Under the pieces are notes generated by a model that saw only the letters and a program-made list of their open reading frames with translations, was not told the DNA's origin and did not search any database. This document shows, one piece after another, positions 7,570 to 16,711 of a stretch of DNA of 64,000 nt. Source of the stretch: Acidovorax_G lacteus (lineage in GTDB: Bacteria > Pseudomonadota > Gammaproteobacteria > Burkholderiales > Burkholderiaceae_C). How positions within the stretch are numbered: the first letter of the stretch is position 1; each line of letters begins with the position of its first letter. The position numbers and the translations under genes were made by a program. The stretch lies in NCBI RefSeq assembly GCF_039540375.1, contig NZ_BAABEX010000010.1:13733-77732 (forward strand). The letters run 5' to 3'.

Positions 7570-8688
7570 TCAAATCCGCACCATCTTTCTGAACTCGGCC
7601 GGTGAGTGCCCCGTCCAGGCCCGAAAAGCACGGATGAAGCTTTTTTCGTTGCCGAAGCCCGCAGCCTCGGCCACCTGCTTGATGGGGCGCTGCGTGCGGT
7701 GCAGCAGCTCCACCGCGCGGGCGCGGCGCACTTCGTCTTTCAGGCCCTGCAGCGTGGCGCCTTCTTCCTTGAGCTGCCGGTGCAGCGTGCGGGGCGACAC
7801 GTGCAGCAGCGCGGCCAGCGATTCGGCGCTGTGCTGGGGCAGCGCCTGAATCGGGTGGCCGGCCTGCGGCGCTGCCAGCAGCTGGCGCACGCGCTGCACC
7901 AGCAGGCGGTCGCGGCGGTACTGCAGCACCGTCAGGGGCAGGGCGTTCTGCAGCATCTGGCGCAGCGCGGCTTCGTCGCGTCGCAGGGGCAGGGTCAGGT
8001 AGCGCGCGTCAAAGTGCAGCGCGGTGCGCAGTGCGCCAAAGCGCACCGGGCTCGGGAACAGCACCTCGTACGCGTCGGCGTGTGCAGGCTCGGGCAGGGG
8101 CAGCTCCACCTGCAGCACCGGAATGCGCGAGTCGATGTACCAGCACGACAGGCCCAGCGCATTGCGCAGCACCGACACCAGGCAGAACTCGCGCAGCGGG
8201 CCCAGGTCGCGGTGTTCGGTGATGGCGAGCGTGGCGCGCTCGCCGCTTACCGTGAGGTCGAGCGTGATGTCGTCGGCAATCAGCGCATGGTGGCGGCACC
8301 AGCGCAGCAAGGCCACTCGCAGGTCGGGTGCGCTGACAGACGCGCGCGCCAGCATGCCGTAGCTGCCCCAGGGCAAGCGGCGCACAAACCAGCCCAGCGC
8401 CTCGTCGTCCAGCTCGCGCATGGCCGAGCCCGACAGGCGCTCGAACTGCCAGGCGGTGATGCGCGCGCGGCTGTCGGCCACCTGTTCGGGCGCAATCTGT
8501 GCCTGCGCCAGCGCGCCACTGGCGTCCAGACCGCGCTGGGCGTAGGCGAGCACGATGGCCTGCACGAACGCCATGGGCGTGCGTGCCGGACTGCCTTCGG
8601 CCGCGGGGAGAGGCAGTGCCGCCACCGGCGGGGGTGTGTGGGCGCGGACAGGGGCTGTGTCGGCGGGTGGGCGGTGGCGGGCAGGCAT
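7570..8688 (-). CDS. AraC-family regulator with arabinose-binding-type N-terminal domain
   Basis: 372 residues from the ATG at 8688; an ATG at 8727 would add 13. The N-terminal roughly 230 residues resemble the arabinose-binding domain of the OruR/ArgR-like AraC branch (PMAFVQAIVLAYAQRGLD, ITAWQFERLSGSAMRELDDE, GSYGMLARASVSAPDL). The C-terminal double helix-turn-helix contains SAESLAALLHVSPRTLHRQL and then IKQVAEAAGFGNEKSFIRAF with WTGHSPAEFR. It diverges from the acyl-CoA synthetase heading the liu cluster, with 139 bp between, which makes it the likely local regulator. A MerR- or TetR-type liu regulator, as known in other proteobacteria, is not present. Confidence 0.85.
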   Translation of the reverse strand: MPARHRPPADTAPVRAHTPPPVAALPLPAAEGSPARTPMAFVQAIVLAYAQRGLDASGALAQAQIAPEQVADSRARITAWQFERLSGSAMRELDDEALGWFVRRLPWGSYGMLARASVSAPDLRVALLRWCRHHALIADDITLDLTVSGERATLAITEHRDLGPLREFCLVSVLRNALGLSCWYIDSRIPVLQVELPLPEPAHADAYEVLFPSPVRFGALRTALHFDARYLTLPLRRDEAALRQMLQNALPLTVLQYRRDRLLVQRVRQLLAAPQAGHPIQALPQHSAESLAALLHVSPRTLHRQLKEEGATLQGLKDEVRRARAVELLHRTQRPIKQVAEAAGFGNEKSFIRAFRAWTGHSPAEFRKMVRI

Positions 8689-8827
8689 TGGGGCAGTGTG
8701 CCGGGTGCTGGCACGATTTGCAACCATGCTGGCAACCCGCCGAGGGCGCTGCGCTCCTATCCTTGCGGTTTGCTTCCCGGGTGCGCCGCAGCGTTCGGCG
8801 CGCCTCCCGCCTGCAGGAGACACGCCC

Positions 8828-10549
8828 ATGACCGCGACCACGACGAGTGCTTCCGCCCCCAGCTGGGCCCGCGGCGCGACCGACACCCCGCTGATCGAGC
8901 AGACCATCGGGGCCTTTTTCGACGCCATGGTGGAGCGCCAGCCCGAGCATGAGGCGCTGGTGAGCGTGCACCAGGGCCGCCGCTACACCTACCGCAGCCT
9001 GCAGGCCGAGGCCCAACGCCTGGCCAGCGCCCTGCTGGGCCTGGGCCTGGCCGTGGGCGACCGCGTGGGCATCTGGTCGCACAACAACGCCGAATGGGTG
9101 CTGATGCAACTGGCCACGGCCAAGGTGGGCCTGGTGTTGGTCAACATCAACCCCGCCTACCGCACGTCGGAGGTGGAGTACGCGCTCAATAAGGTGGGCT
9201 GCAAGGCGCTGGTGACCATGCCGCGCTTCAAGACCAGCGACTACCTGGGCATGCTGCGCGAACTGGCGCCCGAGCTGGCCACCTCTGCGCCGGGCGCGCT
9301 GCAGGCGGCCCGCCTGCCCGAGTTGCGCACCGTGGTGTGGATCGACGTGGCGGGCGAGGGCGCCGACGAGCCCGGCGTGATGCGCTTTTCCGACCTGCTG
9401 GCCAGCGGCCGTGCGGGCGACACGCGCCTGCCGGCCATTGGCGCGGCGCTGCGCGTGAACGACCCGATCAATATCCAGTTCACCAGCGGCACCACGGGCT
9501 TTCCGAAGGGGGCCACGCTGACGCACCGCAACATCCTGAACAACGGCTTCTTCATCGGCGAATGCATGCAGCTCACGCCGGCCGACCGGTTGTGCATTCC
9601 GGTGCCGCTGTACCACTGCTTTGGCATGGTGCTGGGCAACCTGGCCTGCCTGACGCATGGTGCGACCATCGTGTACCCCAACGACGGCTTCGATGCGCTG
9701 TCGGTGCTGCAGACGGTGCAGGCCGAGCGCTGCACCGGCTTGCATGGCGTGCCCACGATGTTCATCGCCGAGCTGGACCATCCGCGCTTTGCGGAGTTCG
9801 ACCTCTCGACGCTGCGCACGGGCATCATGGCCGGCTCACCCTGCCCCATCGAGGTGATGAAGCGCGTGGTCGACCAGATGCACCTGTCGCAGATCACCAT
9901 CGCCTACGGCATGACCGAAACCAGCCCCGTGAGCTGCCAGAGCAGCACCACCACGCCGCTGGAAAAGCGCGTGTCCACCGTGGGCCAGGTGCAGCCGCAC
10001 CTGGAGGTGAAGATCGTGCACCCTGAGACCGGGGCCGTGGTGGGCCGCGGCGAATCGGGCGAGCTGTGCACGCGCGGCTATTCGGTGATGCACGGCTACT
10101 GGGGCGACGAGGCCAAGACGCGCGAGGCCATCGACGCCGAAGGCTGGATGCACACGGGCGACCTGGCCACCATGGACGCCGAGGGCTACGTGAACATCGT
10201 CGGCCGCATCAAGGACATGGTCATCCGCGGCGGCGAGAACGTGTACCCGCGCGAGATCGAGGAGTTTCTGTACCGCCACCCCAAGGTGCAGGACGTGCAG
10301 GTGGTGGGCGTGCCCGACGCGCGCTTTGGCGAAGAGCTGTGCGCCTGGATCGTGCCGCGCCCCGGCCAGCAGATCACCGAAGACGAGATCCGCGACTTCT
10401 GCAAGGGCCAGATCGCGCACTACAAGGTGCCGCGCTACCTGCGCTTCGTGGACGGATTCCCGATGACCGTGACCGGCAAGATCCAGAAGTTCAAGATCCG
10501 CGAGGCCATGAAGGACCAGCTGGGGCTGTCCGAACAGGCCACCGCTTGA
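8828..10549 (+). CDS. Acyl-CoA synthetase (AMP-binding, FadD-like) of the liu cluster
   Basis: 573 residues. AGGAG at 8815-8819 sets the ATG at 8828. The ANL-superfamily motifs are all present: the P-loop FTSGTTGFPKGATLTH, YGMTETSPVS, the hinge WMHTGDLATMDAEGYVNIVGRIKDMVIRGGE region and the catalytic Lys in MTVTGKIQKFKIRE. The family activates fatty or branched acids to acyl-CoA with ATP. It sits first in a plus-strand series of leucine/isovalerate catabolic genes, 52 bp before liuB, which suggests a branched-chain or medium-chain acid such as isovalerate. That substrate is an inference from context. Confidence 0.85.
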   Translation: MTATTTSASAPSWARGATDTPLIEQTIGAFFDAMVERQPEHEALVSVHQGRRYTYRSLQAEAQRLASALLGLGLAVGDRVGIWSHNNAEWVLMQLATAKVGLVLVNINPAYRTSEVEYALNKVGCKALVTMPRFKTSDYLGMLRELAPELATSAPGALQAARLPELRTVVWIDVAGEGADEPGVMRFSDLLASGRAGDTRLPAIGAALRVNDPINIQFTSGTTGFPKGATLTHRNILNNGFFIGECMQLTPADRLCIPVPLYHCFGMVLGNLACLTHGATIVYPNDGFDALSVLQTVQAERCTGLHGVPTMFIAELDHPRFAEFDLSTLRTGIMAGSPCPIEVMKRVVDQMHLSQITIAYGMTETSPVSCQSSTTTPLEKRVSTVGQVQPHLEVKIVHPETGAVVGRGESGELCTRGYSVMHGYWGDEAKTREAIDAEGWMHTGDLATMDAEGYVNIVGRIKDMVIRGGENVYPREIEEFLYRHPKVQDVQVVGVPDARFGEELCAWIVPRPGQQITEDEIRDFCKGQIAHYKVPRYLRFVDGFPMTVTGKIQKFKIREAMKDQLGLSEQATA

Positions 10550-10601
10550 TCCTGCCGTTTTTTTCCATCAGTTCGCGCAACCCGCAAGCCCAAGGCGACG
10601 C

Positions 10602-12209
10602 ATGACGATTCTCGACACCCAACTCAATCCCCGCTCGGCCGACTTTTTGGCCAACGCCCAGGCGATGCAGCGCCTGGTGGAAGACCTGCAGGCCCAGATC
10701 GAGCGTGTGGCGCAAGGCGGCGGCGAGGCCGCCCGCGCCAAGCATGTGGCCCGCGGCAAGCTGCTGCCGCGCGAGCGTGTGCAGATGCTGCTCGACCCGG
10801 GCACGCCCTTCCTGGAGCTGGCCCCGCTGGCGGCCCTGGGCATGTACAACGACGACGCGCCCTGCGCGGGTGTGATCGCGGGCATCGGCCGTGTGAGCGG
10901 TGTGGACTGCATGATCGTGTGCAACGACGCCACGGTCAAAGGCGGCACCTACTACCCCATGACGGTGAAGAAGCACCTGCGTGCGCAGGAGGTGGCGCAG
11001 CAGAACCACCTGCCCTGCATCTACCTGGTGGACTCAGGCGGGGCCAACCTGCCCAACCAGGATGAGGTGTTCCCGGACCGCGACCACTTCGGTCGCATCT
11101 TCTACAACCAGGCCAATATGAGCGCGCTGGGCATCGCCCAGATTGCGGTGGTGATGGGCTCGTGCACGGCCGGGGGGGCGTATGTGCCCGCCATGAGCGA
11201 CGAGACCATCATCGTGAAGAACCAGGGCACGATCTTTCTGGGCGGCCCCCCGCTGGTCAAGGCCGCTACTGGCGAGGTCGTCAGTGCTGAAGACCTGGGC
11301 GGTGGCGACGTGCACACGCGCCTGTCGGGCGTGGCCGACCACCTGGCCCAGAACGACCTGCATGCCCTGCAACTGGCCCGCCAGGCGGTGCGCAACCTGC
11401 ACCGCGCCAAGCCCGCAGGCCCGGCCGACGTGCCGTCCGTGCCGCCCCGCTTTGCGGCCGAGGAGCTGTATGGCGTGATCCCGGTGGACACGCGCAAGCC
11501 GTTTGACGTGCGCGAGATCATTGCGCGCATCGTGGATGGCTCGGAGTTCGACGAATTCAAGGCGCGCTTCGGCACCACGCTGGTCTGCGGCTTCGCGCGC
11601 ATCGAAGGCATGATGGTCGGCATCATTGCCAACAACGGCATCCTGTTCTCGGAAAGCGCGCTCAAGGGGGCGCACTTTATCGAGCTGTGCTGCCAGCGCA
11701 AGATTCCGCTGGTGTTCCTGCAGAACATCACCGGCTTCATGGTGGGCCGCAAGTACGAAAACGAAGGCATCGCGCGCAACGGCGCCAAGATGGTCACAGC
11801 CGTGGCCACGGCCAGCGTGCCCAAGTTCACCATCATCATTGGCGGCAGCTTTGGCGCTGGCAACTACGGCATGTGCGGCCGCGCTTACAGCCCGCGCTTT
11901 TTGTGGATGTGGCCCAACGCACGCATCAGCGTCATGGGCGGCGAGCAGGCCGCCAGTGTGCTGGCCACCGTCAAGCGCGACGGCATCGAGGCCAAGGGCG
12001 GCCAATGGAGCCTGGAAGACGAGGAGGCCTTCAAGGCCCCGATCCGCCGCCAGTACGAAGAGCAGGGCCACCCGTACTACGCCACTGCGCGCCTCTGGGA
12101 CGACGGCGTGATCGATCCGGCCGACACGCGCCGTGTGCTGGCCCTGGGCCTGGCCGCCACGCGCAACGCGCCGATCGAAGACACCAAGTTCGGCATCTTC
12201 CGCATGTAA
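10602..12209 (+). CDS. liuB: Methylcrotonyl-CoA carboxylase, carboxyltransferase (beta) subunit
   Basis: 535 residues, the usual size. The carboxyltransferase fold motifs are clear: ARGKLLPRERVQMLLDPGTP, LVDSGGANLPNQDEVFPDRDHFGRIFYNQA, MGSCTAGGAYVPAMSDE, and FGAGNYGMCGRAYSPRF with WPNARISVMGGEQAA near the C-terminus. GGANLPNQDEVFPDRDHF is typical of MCC beta rather than propionyl-CoA carboxylase. With the biotin subunit LiuD (14632-16653) it carboxylates 3-methylcrotonyl-CoA in leucine degradation. The two subunit genes are separated here by three smaller genes. Confidence 0.93.
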   Translation: MTILDTQLNPRSADFLANAQAMQRLVEDLQAQIERVAQGGGEAARAKHVARGKLLPRERVQMLLDPGTPFLELAPLAALGMYNDDAPCAGVIAGIGRVSGVDCMIVCNDATVKGGTYYPMTVKKHLRAQEVAQQNHLPCIYLVDSGGANLPNQDEVFPDRDHFGRIFYNQANMSALGIAQIAVVMGSCTAGGAYVPAMSDETIIVKNQGTIFLGGPPLVKAATGEVVSAEDLGGGDVHTRLSGVADHLAQNDLHALQLARQAVRNLHRAKPAGPADVPSVPPRFAAEELYGVIPVDTRKPFDVREIIARIVDGSEFDEFKARFGTTLVCGFARIEGMMVGIIANNGILFSESALKGAHFIELCCQRKIPLVFLQNITGFMVGRKYENEGIARNGAKMVTAVATASVPKFTIIIGGSFGAGNYGMCGRAYSPRFLWMWPNARISVMGGEQAASVLATVKRDGIEAKGGQWSLEDEEAFKAPIRRQYEEQGHPYYATARLWDDGVIDPADTRRVLALGLAATRNAPIEDTKFGIFRM

Positions 12210-12240
12210 GGCGCAGTACGTCCTTCGGCCTGTGTCCACC

Positions 12241-13257
12241 ATGAACCTTCTGCACCGTGCCGCTGCGCTGCATAGCCTGTTGCGGGCTGCGCCGCGCCGT
12301 GCGTCTTGTGCGGGCCTGGCGGCGGTGCTGGCCGTGCTGGCGGGTTGCGCTGCGCCCCGCGATGCGGCAACGCCACCCGACGCTGGGGCAATGACTGCCC
12401 CTGTGCCGGCCGCCACCACTGCAACGCCGGTGCGGCCTACTGTCGGCCAGCCCTGGCAGGCGGTGGTGATCGACGGTCCGCAGGGTGTGCGCCTGCGTGC
12501 GCACTTCCTGCCGCCGCCGATTGACGCCCGCACGCCCGCCCCGGCGGTGCTGGCCCTGCACGGCTGCGGCGGGCTGTACACCGCCAGTGGTGCCTTGTCG
12601 TCGCGCTACACCGAGGCGGCCCACCGTTTGCAGGCGGCGGGTGCCGCAGTGCTGCTGGTGGACAGCTTCGGTTCCCGCCAGGTCGAGCGCGTGTGCCAGA
12701 CCCGCTATGCCGAGCGCCGCATCGAGGTGGCCGACCGCGTGGGCGACGCCCAGGCCGCGCTGGCCTGGCTGGGTGCGCGCCCGGGTGTGGATGCGCAGCG
12801 CCTGGCGCTGATGGGCTGGTCCAACGGTGGCACCACGGTGCTGCATGTGCTGGCGGCGCTGCGCAATCGCCCGTCCGGTGTCCCCCTGCCGGCCGCTGCA
12901 GCCGTGTGGTACCCGGGCTGCGTGCCCCTGGCGCGTGAGCGCACGGCCGTGGCCGCCGTGCCGCTGCTGATGCAACTGGGGGCGCTGGACGACTGGACAC
13001 CCCCGGCCCCGTGCGAGGCCTGGGCGCGGCAGGCGCAGCAGCAGAACACCCCCATCGAGTGGCATGTGCACGCCGACAGCTACCACGGCTTTGACGGCAC
13101 GGCACCCGTGCGATTCCGCTCCGATGTGCCCAACGGGGTGAATGGCCGCGGTGTGCACCAAGGCGGCCATGCGCCGGCCCGCGCCGTGTCGCAGCGCCTG
13201 CTGGACGCGTTTTGGGCACGCACGTTGGGCCTTTCGCTTGCGGAGGGCGTACGGTGA
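12241..13257 (+). CDS. Dienelactone-hydrolase-like alpha/beta hydrolase lipoprotein
   Basis: 338 residues. The signal ends in a VLAGC lipobox (Cys36), so the protein is predicted to be lipid-anchored outside the cytoplasm. The alpha/beta hydrolase core shows LALHGCGG (oxyanion side), a nucleophile elbow GWSNGG, an acidic LGALDDWTPP segment and a C-terminal DSYHGFD histidine. These give a Ser-Asp-His triad as in dienelactone hydrolase family proteins. The stop overlaps the DinB start by 4 bp, so the two are translationally coupled. Its link to leucine catabolism is not obvious and the substrate is unknown. Confidence 0.8.
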   Translation: MNLLHRAAALHSLLRAAPRRASCAGLAAVLAVLAGCAAPRDAATPPDAGAMTAPVPAATTATPVRPTVGQPWQAVVIDGPQGVRLRAHFLPPPIDARTPAPAVLALHGCGGLYTASGALSSRYTEAAHRLQAAGAAVLLVDSFGSRQVERVCQTRYAERRIEVADRVGDAQAALAWLGARPGVDAQRLALMGWSNGGTTVLHVLAALRNRPSGVPLPAAAAVWYPGCVPLARERTAVAAVPLLMQLGALDDWTPPAPCEAWARQAQQQNTPIEWHVHADSYHGFDGTAPVRFRSDVPNGVNGRGVHQGGHAPARAVSQRLLDAFWARTLGLSLAEGVR

Positions 13258-13775
13258 CCCCGCTGCTGGCGCATCTGGCGCTGATGGCGCGGCACAACGC
13301 CTGGGCGTATGGCCGTCTGCTGGACGCTGTGGCAGCCGTGTCTGAGGCCGACTACCGCCGCGACATGGGCCTGTTTTTTCGCAGCATCCACGGCACGCTC
13401 AACCACCTGCGCGTGGGGGAACAGCTTCTGTGGTTCGAGCGCTTTGCCGCAGGCCGCTCGCCCGCCCTGGCGCTGGATGCCGAGGTCGAGCCCGACCGCG
13501 AGCGCCTGACGGGCGCACTGCGCGCGGGGGCGGCCCGCTGGATCGACTGGTTGCCCACCGTACCGCCCGCGCGCTGCGACGGCACGATCGACTACACCAC
13601 CACCCGGGGCGAAACCGTGTCGCTGCCCTGGACGGGCACGCTGGCGCATGTCTTTGTGCACAGCACCCATCACCGCGGCCAGATCACCGCGGCCCTCACG
13701 GCACTCGGCCATCCGTGTCCGGTGCTGGACCTTGTGTATTTCCTTCGGGCCGAGCAGGCCGGAGCCACTTCATGA
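13254..13775 (+). CDS. DinB-family protein
   Basis: 173 residues from a GTG at 13254. A GGAGG about 8 bp upstream and the GTGA overlap with the preceding stop support this start over the upstream TTG at 13212. The DinB four-helix bundle pattern is visible: MARHNAWAYGRLLDAV, FRSIHGTLNHLRVGEQLLWFERF, and a C-terminal LAHVFVHSTHHRGQITAALTALG carrying the HxxxH-type metal ligands. The final LDLVYFL is typical. DinB proteins are metal-binding enzymes, often thiol transferases, with many roles. The stop overlaps the liuC start by 4 bp (ATGA), so three genes are coupled in a row. Confidence 0.88.
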   Translation: MTPLLAHLALMARHNAWAYGRLLDAVAAVSEADYRRDMGLFFRSIHGTLNHLRVGEQLLWFERFAAGRSPALALDAEVEPDRERLTGALRAGAARWIDWLPTVPPARCDGTIDYTTTRGETVSLPWTGTLAHVFVHSTHHRGQITAALTALGHPCPVLDLVYFLRAEQAGATS

Positions 13776-14554
13776 GCCATACCTCTCTGCAGATCACCTA
13801 TGAAGGGGCTGTTGCGCGCATCACGCTCACGCAGCCCGACATCCGCAACGCCTTCAGCGACGAGGTGATTGCCGACATCACCGCGGCCTTCACCGAGGTG
13901 GGCAGCCGCGCCGATGTCCGAGCGGTGGTGCTGGCGGCCCAGGGGCCCGCGTTCTGCGCTGGGGCCAACCTGCACTGGATGCGCCGCATGGCCGACTACA
14001 CGCACGACGAGAACCTGCAGGACGCGGGCAAGCTCGCCGAGATGCTGCGCGTGATCTACGAGTGCCCCAAGCCCACCATTGCCCGTGTGCAGGGCGACGT
14101 GTACGCCGGAGGCATGGGTCTGGTGGCGGCCTGCGACATGGCCGTGGCGGTGGACACAGCGGGCTTTTGCCTGAGCGAGGTGAAGCTCGGCCTGATCCCG
14201 GCCACCATCAGCCCCTACGTGATCCGGGCGATGGGGCCGCGTGCCGCGCACCGCTACTTCCTGACGGCCGAGCGTTTCGGGGCTGCCGAAGCGCTGCGCA
14301 TCGGCTTCGTGCACGCGGTCGTGACCGCCGACCAACTGGACATCCAGGTGGACGAATGGCTCAAGGCCCTGACCACGGCCAGCCCGAATGCCGTGCGCGT
14401 GTGCAAGAAGCTGGTGATCGATGTGGCCGAGCGTGAAATCAACGCCGGGCTGATTGCTGCCACGGTCGAAGGCATTGCCAACATCCGCGCAAGCGCTGAG
14501 GGCCGGGAGGGCGTGCAGTCCTTCCTGAACAAGCGCAAGCCAGGCTGGCTATGA
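13772..14554 (+). CDS. liuC: Methylglutaconyl-CoA hydratase (enoyl-CoA hydratase family)
   Basis: 260 residues. Crotonase-fold features are present: LTQPDIRNAFSDEVIADI, the oxyanion segment GPAFCAGANLHWMRRMADY, GDVYAGGMGLVAACDMAVA and the EVKLGLIPATISPYV block. Such AGANLxWM and EVKLGLxPATISPYV signatures go with LiuC-type methylglutaconyl-CoA hydratases, which hydrate the product of methylcrotonyl-CoA carboxylase. It lies between the two carboxylase subunit genes, 77 bp before liuD, which fits that role. Confidence 0.9.
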   Translation: MSHTSLQITYEGAVARITLTQPDIRNAFSDEVIADITAAFTEVGSRADVRAVVLAAQGPAFCAGANLHWMRRMADYTHDENLQDAGKLAEMLRVIYECPKPTIARVQGDVYAGGMGLVAACDMAVAVDTAGFCLSEVKLGLIPATISPYVIRAMGPRAAHRYFLTAERFGAAEALRIGFVHAVVTADQLDIQVDEWLKALTTASPNAVRVCKKLVIDVAEREINAGLIAATVEGIANIRASAEGREGVQSFLNKRKPGWL

Positions 14555-14631
14555 CATCCCACCCTGCGCCCCGGCGTGTTCTGCCGCGGCCTTCGTCTTT
14601 CTTTGTTTCTGCTTCTGCCAAGGTGGCTTGA

Positions 14632-16653
14632 ATGTTCAAAAAAATCCTGATCGCAAACCGCGGCGAGATCGCCTGCCGTGTGGCCGCCACGGCCAGGCGC
14701 CTGGGCGTGAAGACCGTTGCCGTGTATTCCGACGCCGACGCGCGTGCCAAGCACGTGGCGGTGTGCGACGAGGCCGTGCACATTGGCGGCAGCGCGCCCA
14801 AGGAGAGCTACCTGCGCTGGGAGCGCATCATCGAGGCGGCCAAGGCCACCGGGGCCGAGGCCATTCACCCCGGGTATGGCTTTCTGAGCGAGAACGAGGA
14901 CTTCGCCCAGGCCTGCGCCGACGCCGGGCTGGTGTTCATCGGTCCGCCGCCCTCGGCCATCAAGGACATGGGCCTGAAAGCCGAGTCCAAGCAGCTCATG
15001 GAAAAGGCCGGTGTGCCCCTGGTGCCCGGCTACCACGGCAGCGACCAGGACCCGGCGCTGCTGCAGCGCGAGGCCGACCGCATCGGCTACCCGGTGCTCA
15101 TCAAGGCCAGCGCAGGCGGCGGTGGCAAGGGGATGCGCGCTGTCGAGAAAAGCGAAGACTTTGCTGCGGCGCTGGAGTCTTGCAAGCGCGAGGCCATCAA
15201 CAGCTTTGGTGACGACGCCGTGCTGGTCGAAAAATACGTGCAGCGCCCGCGCCACATTGAAATCCAGGTGTTTGGCGACACGCACGGCAATGTGGTGTAC
15301 CTGTTCGAGCGCGACTGCTCGGTACAGCGCCGCCACCAGAAGGTGCTCGAAGAAGCCCCTGCCCCGGGCATGACGCCTGCGCTGCGCCAGCAGATGGGCG
15401 AGGCCGCCGTGGCCGCCGCCAAGGCCGTGCACTATGTGGGCGCGGGCACGGTGGAATTCATCGTGGAGCAACCGGGCGGCTACGACCGGCCCGACCAGAT
15501 GAAGTTCTACTTCATGGAGATGAACACCCGCCTGCAGGTGGAGCACCCGGTGACCGAGGCCATCACCGGCCTGGACCTGGTGGAGTGGCAACTGCGCGTG
15601 GCCTCGGGCGAGCCGCTGCCGTTGAAGCAGGAAGACCTGCGCATCCACGGCCATGCGATCGAGGCGCGCATCTGCGCCGAGAACCCGGACAACCAGTTCC
15701 TGCCCGCCACGGGCACCCTGGCTGTGTACCGCAAGCCGGCCTGCACCAGCTTTGAGCGCGGCAACGTACGCGTGGACGACGGCGTACGCGAGGGCGACGC
15801 CATCAGCCCCTTCTACGACTCGATGGTGGCCAAGCTGATCGTGCACGGCGACACCCGCGAGCAGGCGCTGGCGCGGCTCGATGAAGCGCTGGCCCAGACC
15901 CGCATCGTGGGCCTGGCGACCAACGTGCAGTTCCTGCGGCATGTGGCGCGCAGCGCCTCGTTTGCGCAGGCGCGGCTCGACACGGCGCTGATCCAGCGCG
16001 AGCAGGCCGTGCTGTTCCAGCAGGAACCCGTGGGCTTGCCGCTGGCAGCGGCCGCCGTGGTGGCCCAGACGCTGCAGGCCGAGCGCACGCAGGAAACCGC
16101 CGACCCGTTCAGCCGCCGCGATGGCTGGCGCTCGCACGGGCGCACGCAGCGGCGCTTTGCCTTCCGCTTCCAGGACGCCGAAGTGCATGCCGTGCTGACC
16201 TACGGGCGGCCGGCGGCCTTGCACCTGCGGGTGGGCGAGGGCGATGCGGCCGTGCAGGGCGCGCTGCAGTTCGAGGCCCTGTCCGACGGCGGTCTGCTGC
16301 TGGAGTTTGCGGGCGAGCGCACCCGCGCCTGGGTGCACGCGCAGGGCGAGGTGGACCATGTCTTCACGCCACGCGGTGCCACGCGCATCGAAGCCATCGA
16401 CCTGCTGGCCCATGCGGGTGACACCCAGGCCGAGGGGGGACGCTTGACGGCCCCGATGCCAGGCAAGGTGGTGTCGTTTGCCGTGCAGGCGGGCGACACC
16501 GTGCGCAAGGGCCAGCCGCTGGCGGTGATGGAGGCCATGAAGATGGAGCACACCATTGCCGCACCCGCCGATGGCGTGGTGCAGGAGTTGCTGTACGCCC
16601 CGGGCGACCAGGTGACCGAAGGGGCCGAACTGCTCAAGCTCGCCGCCGCCTGA
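14632..16653 (+). CDS. liuD: Methylcrotonyl-CoA carboxylase, biotin carboxylase/biotin carrier (alpha) subunit
   Basis: 673 residues. The order is an N-terminal biotin carboxylase domain (FKKILIANRGEIACRVAATA, HPGYGFLSEN, the ATP-grasp loop KASAGGGGKGMR, EMNTRLQVEHPVTE), a linker of about 110 residues, then a C-terminal biotinyl domain. The latter has the biotinylation motif EAMKMEH with Lys637. It partners with LiuB. Acyl-CoA carboxylases of this layout also act on propionyl- or geranyl-CoA, but LiuB, LiuC and LiuE nearby point to leucine breakdown. Confidence 0.93.
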   Translation: MFKKILIANRGEIACRVAATARRLGVKTVAVYSDADARAKHVAVCDEAVHIGGSAPKESYLRWERIIEAAKATGAEAIHPGYGFLSENEDFAQACADAGLVFIGPPPSAIKDMGLKAESKQLMEKAGVPLVPGYHGSDQDPALLQREADRIGYPVLIKASAGGGGKGMRAVEKSEDFAAALESCKREAINSFGDDAVLVEKYVQRPRHIEIQVFGDTHGNVVYLFERDCSVQRRHQKVLEEAPAPGMTPALRQQMGEAAVAAAKAVHYVGAGTVEFIVEQPGGYDRPDQMKFYFMEMNTRLQVEHPVTEAITGLDLVEWQLRVASGEPLPLKQEDLRIHGHAIEARICAENPDNQFLPATGTLAVYRKPACTSFERGNVRVDDGVREGDAISPFYDSMVAKLIVHGDTREQALARLDEALAQTRIVGLATNVQFLRHVARSASFAQARLDTALIQREQAVLFQQEPVGLPLAAAAVVAQTLQAERTQETADPFSRRDGWRSHGRTQRRFAFRFQDAEVHAVLTYGRPAALHLRVGEGDAAVQGALQFEALSDGGLLLEFAGERTRAWVHAQGEVDHVFTPRGATRIEAIDLLAHAGDTQAEGGRLTAPMPGKVVSFAVQAGDTVRKGQPLAVMEAMKMEHTIAAPADGVVQELLYAPGDQVTEGAELLKLAAA

Positions 16654-16711
16654 GCGGGCGGGCGTGCCCTTGCGACAGCCGAGGCGTGTGCGCCGCGCTA
16701 CGCTTGCTGCC

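Noticed and set aside
8009..9781. Minus-strand open frame of about 590 codons crossing the AraC gene and the acyl-CoA synthetase
   Set aside because: It runs in another frame across two real genes and their promoter region, with no recognisable domain.
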